From: Shewanella sairae | GTDB lineage: Bacteria > Pseudomonadota > Gammaproteobacteria > Enterobacterales > Shewanellaceae | Length of the DNA: 64,000 nucleotides | Direction of reading: 5' to 3' | Assembly: GCF_023283535.1 (NCBI RefSeq) | Contig: NZ_JAKILT010000025.1 | Coordinates: forward strand, 1-64,000 | Shown: positions 58,330-64,000 of the stretch, one piece after another | Layout of the letters: every line of letters begins with the position of its first letter | Position numbering within the stretch: the first letter of the stretch is position 1 | Made by a program: the position numbers and the translations under genes | Notes under the pieces: generated by a model | Database searches by the model: none | What the model saw: only the letters and a program-made list of their open reading frames with translations | What the model was told of the DNA's origin: nothing

Positions 58330-60156
58330 ATGCAGTCTTTACGCGCGCAAATAAAGCCTCACTTAGCATTAACGCTAGTCAATATACTGTTATTTAATCT
58401 TGTCTCTATCAGTTACTTTGATTACTTGCCAGAAGGTCTGAATGCTTTTGAGTGGGGTTATATTGCGATTGCCACTCTAGGTCAGATGGGACTGCTTGCT
58501 GCATTAGTCGGTCTTGTTAGCTTGCCATTTAGCTTAATAAAATCGACTGTTTTACGCATGTTATCGACAGCGGCTATTTTTACTGCAGCGTTAGTCATTT
58601 TATATTGTGATACTCAGGTTTTTGCTCAATATCGTTTTCACATTCAACCCGTTTTGATTGAAATGGTGCTCTCTGGTGGTATCGTCGAGTTCTCATTGGC
58701 AAATTACTTGTTTGCAGTCATGCTGGTTTTGCTGATATTTACGCTGCAACTTGCTGCTTATTGGCTTATATTGAGCCGAGAACTGACAGGGCTTAAAACT
58801 TTAGGCAAGTATGTGAGCAGTGTTATTTTGCTATGCATGATTGCCACTCATGTGACTCATATTTGGGCAAGTGCGAATGCAGTTAACTCCATCACTAATT
58901 TCAGCCGCTTTTTACCTCTGTTTTATCCTGCTACCGCTAATCGATTAATGCTTAAATATGGCTTGGTCAATGAAGCTGAATTAGCACAACAAAATAGATT
59001 GAAAATCGATACTAGTACGAATCTAGCTTACCCTTTATCACCGGTAAACTATCAGCCCGTTACGCCGCCTAATATTTTGTTTATTGTAATTGATTCCTGG
59101 CGACACGACAGTTTTAGTGCTGAAATCACCCCCAATATTTGGCAGTACGCGCAAGCTGGGCAAATTTTCAAACAGCATTACTCAGTTGGAAATGCAACTC
59201 GAGCGGGAATTTTTGGTTTGTTTTATGGCTTACCTGCAACCTATTGGCAGAGCTTTTATCGTAATCATCAGTCACCATTGTTAATGGACAGAATGCTGCA
59301 ACTGGATTATCAAATGGGCATATTTTCTTCGGCGCATTTATTGAAGCCGGAGTTTGATGAAACAGTGTTCGTTGATGTGCCTAACTTAAGAGTGCGCTCA
59401 AAAGGTGAGACTAAACCAAGTCGAGATATTGAAATCACACAAGAGTGGTTAGCGTGGAATAAACACAAAGACCCTACACGTCCAGCATTCTCATTTTTAT
59501 TTTATGACTCTCCTCATGGGTATGATTTCCCGGAAGATTATCCACATAAATTTGAGCTACAAGTGCCTCGAATGGATTATTTAAGTTTAAGCAATGACAC
59601 TGATAGGTTACCTATTCTTAATCGTTATAACACTAGTGTACATTTTAATGATTCGCTTATTGGTAAGGTGCTTAATCAGCTTAAAGAGTCTGGAGAGCTA
59701 GCGAATACATTAGTGGTGATAACTGGCGATCATGGTCAGGAGATTAACGATAATAAGCTGAACTTCTGGGGCCATAATGGCAACTTTACAGATGCTCAAA
59801 TAAAAGTGCCTTTTATGATGTTTGGTGCTGATCTTGCGCCTAGTGTGAATCAGTATTTTACCGACCATATGGATTTGGTTCCGACACTGATGCAGAACTA
59901 CTTAGGTGCTACAGGTCCAGTAGAAAATTACAGCGCAGGCTATAACTTATTTAAGCATGATATTGATAAAAGGAAATGGCTCATTTTAGCCAGTTATAGT
60001 GACTTTGCTTTAGTCAATGAAGATAGCATTTTGCATGTTTCAGCTATTCAAGGTGGTTATCAATATATGGATAGGCACAATCGACCTAAAGAGGGGAAAC
60101 CTGATTTTAAGCAAGTTAATCAAGCCTATGAATTGATGAGACGCTATTTGAAATAA
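58330..60156 (+). CDS. DUF3413 sulfatase-fold inner-membrane protein (YejM/PbgA-like)
   Basis: 608 residues. Five N-terminal membrane helices (DUF3413 region, about 1-200) are followed by a periplasmic alkaline-phosphatase/sulfatase fold: NILFIVIDSWRHDSF, VGNATRAGIFGLFYGLPATYW (Thr at the nucleophile position), DSPHGYDFPEDYPHKF and VVITGDHGQEINDNKLNFWGHNG. E. coli YejM (PbgA/LapC) has the same design and tunes LPS synthesis by controlling LpxC proteolysis through LapB-FtsH. The DHG metal motif is intact here, so enzymatic activity is possible. ATG at 58330 is chosen for its TTGGAG; a GTG at 58267 also opens the frame. Confidence 0.85.
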   Translation: MQSLRAQIKPHLALTLVNILLFNLVSISYFDYLPEGLNAFEWGYIAIATLGQMGLLAALVGLVSLPFSLIKSTVLRMLSTAAIFTAALVILYCDTQVFAQYRFHIQPVLIEMVLSGGIVEFSLANYLFAVMLVLLIFTLQLAAYWLILSRELTGLKTLGKYVSSVILLCMIATHVTHIWASANAVNSITNFSRFLPLFYPATANRLMLKYGLVNEAELAQQNRLKIDTSTNLAYPLSPVNYQPVTPPNILFIVIDSWRHDSFSAEITPNIWQYAQAGQIFKQHYSVGNATRAGIFGLFYGLPATYWQSFYRNHQSPLLMDRMLQLDYQMGIFSSAHLLKPEFDETVFVDVPNLRVRSKGETKPSRDIEITQEWLAWNKHKDPTRPAFSFLFYDSPHGYDFPEDYPHKFELQVPRMDYLSLSNDTDRLPILNRYNTSVHFNDSLIGKVLNQLKESGELANTLVVITGDHGQEINDNKLNFWGHNGNFTDAQIKVPFMMFGADLAPSVNQYFTDHMDLVPTLMQNYLGATGPVENYSAGYNLFKHDIDKRKWLILASYSDFALVNEDSILHVSAIQGGYQYMDRHNRPKEGKPDFKQVNQAYELMRRYLK

Positions 60157-60214
60157 AGTGAGCAAGGACAAGTCTATTGAATGAGTGTCGCTCTTGGGTT
60201 TAGCGCTTTAAATG

Positions 60215-60242
60215 CAATAACAATAACAATAACAATAACAAT
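60215..60242. repeat. Tandem hexamer repeat (CAATAA, 4.7 copies)
   Basis: Perfect CAATAA units from 60215 to 60242, between the sulfatase-fold gene stop and its terminator. It is a possible slippage-prone locus in the 3' untranslated region. Confidence 0.9.
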
Positions 60243-60243
60243 G

Positions 60244-60278
60244 ACCGTGAGCTATTTGATAATGGCTCGCGGTTTTTT
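60244..60278 (+). terminator. Rho-independent terminator of the YejM-like gene
   Basis: ACCGTGAGC (60244-60252) pairs with GCTCGCGGT (60264-60272) including one G-U pair, followed by TTTTTG. Confidence 0.85.
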
Positions 60279-60304
60279 GTATCTATTTTCAGTAAGCGGC
60301 ATAT

Positions 60305-60336
60305 AAAAAAATAGCCCTGTTACATAACAGAGCTAT
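60305..60336 (-). terminator. Rho-independent terminator of the DedA gene
   Basis: Read on the minus strand, ATAGCTCTGTTA/TAACAGGGCTAT (one G-T mismatch) is followed by a T run, 30 bases past the stop. Confidence 0.85.
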
Positions 60337-60365
60337 TCAATAGTATTCGCTATTTAGTAGAGCGA

Positions 60366-61097
60366 TTACTTAATGGTTTTCTTCAATACTGGCTGTGTCT
60401 TAGGAAGCACAGTTTCTTGAATAATGTCACTTACGATAGGCTTTCTAGCACGTCTTTTATTGATGATAAAACGGCTTAATAAGCTCACGATTGCAATAGC
60501 TAAGGTCACAAATGGTGCGATAATAAGCACCATAGTCACGACTCGGGCAATATGCTCTGGTAAGTATGATAATGCGTAGCCAAAGCCAAGTAACAACGCA
60601 CACCAAATTAATGCACTTAACCATGCAAAGTAATGGAAGTTAGACACTTTTTTTATGTGTAACCCCATCATTAGCGGTAATAATGGGCGCACAACGGGAA
60701 TGAATCTCGCGGTAAATAGCGCTAACAGACCATGCTTATTCAGTAACTTATCAACTGTTTTCATGCGGTTTTCGGGAACCGCATCAATCCAACGTTGGAT
60801 TTTAGGCAGTCGATGTAGCCATCGCCCTTGAATAAAGGCTATCCAGCTACCCGTTGCACCAGCAATGACTAAAGCGGCAAACACCAGTGGAAAGCTTATG
60901 ATCCCTGCTGCGGCTAAGCTACCAGAAAGGATGACAACACTGTCACAGGGCATGGGAGCGGCTGGAAGAAATGCACTTTCTAGCCAAATTAAGGTAAATA
61001 CGCAAACGTAAATCATGGTTGCGCTGCCAGGACTTTGCAATGATGCGAAGTCTTGCTGCCAAAGAGCTGTAACAACTGAGACAAATGAATCTAGCAT
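60366..61097 (-). CDS. DedA-family membrane protein
   Basis: 243 residues. Family signatures are ESAFLPAAPMPCDSVVILSGSLAAAG near the N-terminus, GSWIAFIQGRWLHRLP, and the conserved FTARFIPVVRPLLPLMMGLHIKKVSNFHYFAW. Five or six membrane segments are predicted by eye. DedA proteins are linked to membrane-potential maintenance and lipid-carrier flipping (undecaprenyl phosphate) in other bacteria. The specific role here is not known. The start ATG at 61095-61097 has AGGAA upstream. It is monocistronic, convergent with the YejM-like gene. Confidence 0.9.
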   Translation of the reverse strand: MLDSFVSVVTALWQQDFASLQSPGSATMIYVCVFTLIWLESAFLPAAPMPCDSVVILSGSLAAAGIISFPLVFAALVIAGATGSWIAFIQGRWLHRLPKIQRWIDAVPENRMKTVDKLLNKHGLLALFTARFIPVVRPLLPLMMGLHIKKVSNFHYFAWLSALIWCALLLGFGYALSYLPEHIARVVTMVLIIAPFVTLAIAIVSLLSRFIINKRRARKPIVSDIIQETVLPKTQPVLKKTIK

Positions 61098-61491
61098 TGC
61101 CGGTGTTCCTAAATGGGCGTGTTACTCAAAGTTATTGGCGAATAGTACAATAGTTTGAGTGGGTGTCTAAGGAGATTATTGTATTGTGATGTTGAATGTT
61201 AGATCGCGGTCAAGTCGCCATCACATTTCTTACTTAAATCGCCTGAATTCGCACTATACCTCAGGATTAATCGATGCTAATTAACTATTCGTCTTCATTA
61301 ATAAAAATACATGTTCAGTTAATCAAAACTTCATCAGAGTTCACTTATTCAGCTTTTTTGCCATATTATTGCTGTGAAATTAGCCCAGATTAAACTGGGT
61401 TAATGTCACGCGAATAGCACGATATTGGCTTAAAATAGAGTCTTGATTGGCAGAGTTAAGTCAAAAGATTTTCTAAGCTAAAAAGGTAAAT
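61098..61491. other. Intergenic region between divergent DedA and DUF2127 genes
   Basis: 394 bases. It presumably carries both promoters. A hairpin CCCAG/CTGGG lies near 61384-61400 and a TAAAAT that could be a -10 near 61432-61437. No reading frame, repeat or known RNA was recognised. Confidence 0.4.
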
Positions 61492-61944
61492 ATGTTAACA
61501 GTGAACAAAGGCTTGAAAGCCGTTGCAATGCTTGAAGCGACAAAAGGCTTGTTATCCGTGCTAGTGATTTTTGGGTTGCATAAGTTAGCAGGGGAAAACA
61601 TACAGCAGTTTATTGAGGTACTGATTAGTCACTCGCATCTCAATCCTGCTAATCACTTATTACAGGAGGTGGTGACTGAAGCCGGAAAAATTACCGAGAA
61701 TAATATTAGCTTAGTAATGGCTGGCGCCGCGTTATATGCGGTAGTCCGCTTTGTTGAAGCGTTCGGCCTTTGGCATAGATTGGTCTGGACTGAATGGTTT
61801 GCGTTATTAAGCGGGGCAATCTATTTGCCATTTGAGATCTACGGCCTGTTTACTAAACCGAGTTTACTAACAGTGGCTGTATTACTGATTAACCTGCTGG
61901 TCGTGGTATATATGTATCGGGTGATTAAGCATAAACCGAGCTAG
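61492..61944 (+). CDS. DUF2127-family membrane protein
   Basis: 150 residues with about four hydrophobic helices (about 8-28, 72-90, 98-117 and 122-142). The family pattern is GLKAVAMLEATKGLL at the start, ALYAVVRFVEAFGLWHRLVWTEWFALLSGAIYLPFEIYGL in the middle and a basic C-terminus. Function is unknown; homologues are small inner-membrane proteins. The ribosome-binding site is AAAGG, seven bases upstream. Confidence 0.85.
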   Translation: MLTVNKGLKAVAMLEATKGLLSVLVIFGLHKLAGENIQQFIEVLISHSHLNPANHLLQEVVTEAGKITENNISLVMAGAALYAVVRFVEAFGLWHRLVWTEWFALLSGAIYLPFEIYGLFTKPSLLTVAVLLINLLVVVYMYRVIKHKPS

Positions 61945-62021
61945 TTTTTGGCATAGTGCTTAAAAACCAGTTATGGACCTAAGCTTTTATTAAAGGCTTA
62001 GTTCTAAACATTGAGCTTAAT

Positions 62022-62048
62022 GGCTCTAGTAGCTCTAGTAGCTCTAGT
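62022..62048. repeat. Three tandem copies of a nonamer (AGCTCTAGT)
   Basis: Units at 62022-62030 (GGCTCTAGT), 62031-62039 and 62040-62048. The last unit contains the stop codon of the PilZ gene (CTA at 62044-62046 on the plus strand). It is the third short tandem repeat in this window found at or just past a gene's 3' end. Confidence 0.9.
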
Positions 62049-64000
62049 GGGTAGTGTCTGAGTAGAGCTCAGGAAACCTCATTATCACTTCTTTGGTTAT
62101 ATCTAATAGTTCTCCAACACCAATAATGTTCCATAATTGCTCTTCAAGTTTTTTGGTTTTATGAGGGGCATGTACATTTAGGTATTCCCGCTCTCGGCGA
62201 ATATAGTTTAAATCGGGTTTTCCTGCATGAGCGCGATAAACTCTCAACGCGACAAAGTCGCCGACACGCTGGCTGCGCTGAATAAAGTTAAGCTGTTCTT
62301 GTGGATCTTTGAGGTCAACGTCACTGATGCAATGGGCATTGATTTTTCCCTGTGATTTTTTAGACAGTTGTACGAAAACCTCAAAATATGAGCAATGACT
62401 CTTTGGTTTCATAGCGCGAATCGGCGCAATAAAATCACGTTTTAGCTTACCATCGGCTAGAAGTGGCGCAAGATCATAGCTTAATGTGTCGTCGAGTTGT
62501 GAAGCAAAAATATTGGCGATATGATTTTGCTCGACACCAATTCCTAGCGTCGATATTTCCGCTGATTTCGTCGTTCTCTCTAGATAATAGGGCAGAGATA
62601 CCAGTTGACGCATGACAATGTTCTTCATGCCGTCGGCAAGCTCTTTTACATCATGGTTATTTTCCGTGAGCTTTTTTAGCTTCTCAGTGTTATGCCTGAG
62701 TAAACGATTTAAAAACTCAACACCCGAATGTGGGGTATGTCCAACAAGGGCGGACATATGCAAAGTGATACCATTTTTTCGAGTATTCAATAAACGGTAT
62801 GGGAGCATTTGTAGTGATGTTTTGCCTGCCAGTGGTTGCAGTTTGGGATAACTGATCGCAATCGGTTCCGCTTCATTAAAAGAGATCGGCTGACTCATTG
62901 TCAATTTCATTCCACGGCTAGAAATATCATCAGTACTCGCTACTGTACTAAGGTCGCCTTGCTTGAGTAGCACGGTTGTTTTAAAGGCAAATCGAGACTC
63001 GTTGCGGCGTTCACTAAATTGCAATGCAATTAATTTGATGGTGTGCTGAGCAATTTTTTGTTGTCCAAACACTTTTAACGCGTTAACACTTGGCGGGTTA
63101 GCGTCATTACTGTGGCATTGCTGCCAATTTTGGTACTGCTCAGCAGCATCAGGGTTAGTAACATCAATAACCTGTAAAACATGGCTAAATGCGGCTAATT
63201 GGGTTTCTGTTGCTGGGGAATAGTGACCCATATCGCCTGGTAAAATGCAGTTTTTGTAGCCATGGCTATGATCAATCGCTTGATGACTAATATGAAAGAC
63301 TTTAAAGCTTGGCTTTGTTGAGGCAAAGCTTAAGAATAATGGCAGTAAATTGCGCTCATTGAGTTCGGCTAAGCTGGCAGAATAGAAATATTTTGCCCCC
63401 TGAGCGGTAAAGGTAAAGCTAAAAAATTGACTATGAGCACTATCTTCTGCTGAATTAAGCAGTCGCTTTAGCCTGTCAGGTGTGAGAAACGCACTGAGCT
63501 GGCTAATATCATCTTCATCTTTGAAGTATTGGCAAATAGGTTGATTTTCATTACTCAGTAATTTATGACTGATGTGGTATTCGATTTGACCGTTTTCAAT
63601 ATTGCTATTTTTCTCGATGAAAAGTGGCAAATGCGGTAAACGAGGCAAATACTGCCTTTCAAAGCCTAATCCTTTGGTTGTCACCAATACATCATTAACA
63701 TTCACCTTGTATCGCAGTTTATAGCCACGGATCAATTTTTCGAGCATCTCTGCCAGAGCATCACTGCCGGAAATACGCTTTATCCTCAGCCAGCTGAACT
63801 CTTTATTTTGCTCTATATCGACAATTTGGTAATCCACACCTTGTTGCAGATCATGGTGATAATACTCATCACTGAGTTCTAGCAGCTTCACTCTGATAGG
63901 TTGGTTACTTTTTAAGCTATGTTTGGCATCAAGGCGTATTCGTGCGCCGCCGACTGAAAGATCAACAGTAATGCCATTAAGGGTTTGCTGGCCTTGGCTG
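62044..64000 (-). CDS. PilZ-domain protein, N-terminus beyond the window
   Basis: At least 652 residues; the frame is still open at the right edge, so the internal GTG at 63889-63891 is not the true start. The visible N-terminal part reads GITVDLSVGGARIRLD, the D/N-x-S-x-x-G half of a PilZ domain. A second PilZ domain lies near the middle, with RRNESRFAFKTTVLL (RxxxR) and TDDISSRGMKLTMSQPI (DxSxxG). The remaining regions match no family I know. PilZ domains bind cyclic-di-GMP, so this is a probable effector. The C-terminus is unremarkable. Confidence 0.8.
   Translation of the reverse strand, partial: SQGQQTLNGITVDLSVGGARIRLDAKHSLKSNQPIRVKLLELSDEYYHHDLQQGVDYQIVDIEQNKEFSWLRIKRISGSDALAEMLEKLIRGYKLRYKVNVNDVLVTTKGLGFERQYLPRLPHLPLFIEKNSNIENGQIEYHISHKLLSNENQPICQYFKDEDDISQLSAFLTPDRLKRLLNSAEDSAHSQFFSFTFTAQGAKYFYSASLAELNERNLLPLFLSFASTKPSFKVFHISHQAIDHSHGYKNCILPGDMGHYSPATETQLAAFSHVLQVIDVTNPDAAEQYQNWQQCHSNDANPPSVNALKVFGQQKIAQHTIKLIALQFSERRNESRFAFKTTVLLKQGDLSTVASTDDISSRGMKLTMSQPISFNEAEPIAISYPKLQPLAGKTSLQMLPYRLLNTRKNGITLHMSALVGHTPHSGVEFLNRLLRHNTEKLKKLTENNHDVKELADGMKNIVMRQLVSLPYYLERTTKSAEISTLGIGVEQNHIANIFASQLDDTLSYDLAPLLADGKLKRDFIAPIRAMKPKSHCSYFEVFVQLSKKSQGKINAHCISDVDLKDPQEQLNFIQRSQRVGDFVALRVYRAHAGKPDLNYIRREREYLNVHAPHKTKKLEEQLWNIIGVGELLDITKEVIMRFPELYSDTTH

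Overview
The window looks like a contiguous piece of a Shewanella chromosome (marine Gammaproteobacteria). It has moderate-to-low GC and compact housekeeping operons in the order typical of that genus: dnaK-dnaJ, dapB-carAB, greA-secDF, yhbY/rlmE-ftsH-folP-glmM-tpiA-secG-tRNA-Leu, tRNA-fMet-rimP-nusA-infB-rbfA-truB-rpsO-pnp-nlpI-prfC, then tatD-nupC-ompK-deoCABD, ytjB/serB, and a thiosulfate-respiration locus. The two-component pair next to phsABC resembles the ThsS/ThsR thiosulfate sensor described from Shewanella halifaxensis, so a species near S. halifaxensis/S. pealeana is plausible. This species guess is from memory, not a database match.

Layout. 1-1.7 kb: a structured element and terminator of an off-window transcript, a small membrane protein and an EamA exporter. 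1.9-5.2 kb: the chaperones dnaK and dnaJ behind a heat-shock promoter. 5.2-8.0 kb: a MITE-like repeat, an M48 lipoprotein protease, an FKBP isomerase and dapB. 8.1-12.6 kb: carAB. 13-17.4 kb: greA, a small exported protein, secD and secF. 17.4-24.1 kb: yhbY divergent from rlmE-ftsH, then folP, glmM, tpiA and secG. 24.2-38.5 kb: two tRNAs and the translation/RNA-decay superoperon, interrupted between rpsO and pnp by a reverse-strand GGDEF-EAL gene. 38.6-47.5 kb: a second MITE copy, a probable eroded gene, and nucleoside uptake and catabolism (TatD, NupC, OmpK/Tsx-type porin, deoCABD). 47.6-51.3 kb: ytjB, serB and an alpha/beta hydrolase. 51.3-58.1 kb: thsR, thsS and phsABC. 58.3-64 kb: a YejM-like sulfatase-fold membrane protein, a DedA protein, a DUF2127 protein and a PilZ protein cut by the right edge.

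The most exciting signal is the 173-residue secreted protein immediately upstream of secDF (13637-14158). Its C-terminus reads NRLSAWKETNTLYRFSQ, strikingly like the arrest motif of Vibrio VemP, the force-sensing nascent chain that controls secDF2. The codons at the predicted stall site are complementary to the secD ribosome-binding site, and a local hairpin also sequesters that site. I infer a VemP-type translation-arrest switch controlling an auxiliary SecDF in this organism. A second notable signal is a pair of identical palindromes (TGTGGTTTACCACA) 94 bp apart upstream of phsA, which are candidate ThsR operators.

Start codons were reassigned where a Shine-Dalgarno sequence and family alignment disagreed with the longest open frame. 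TTG and GTG starts are common here (carA, ftsH, folP, glmM, rimP, pnp, thsS, thsR and others).
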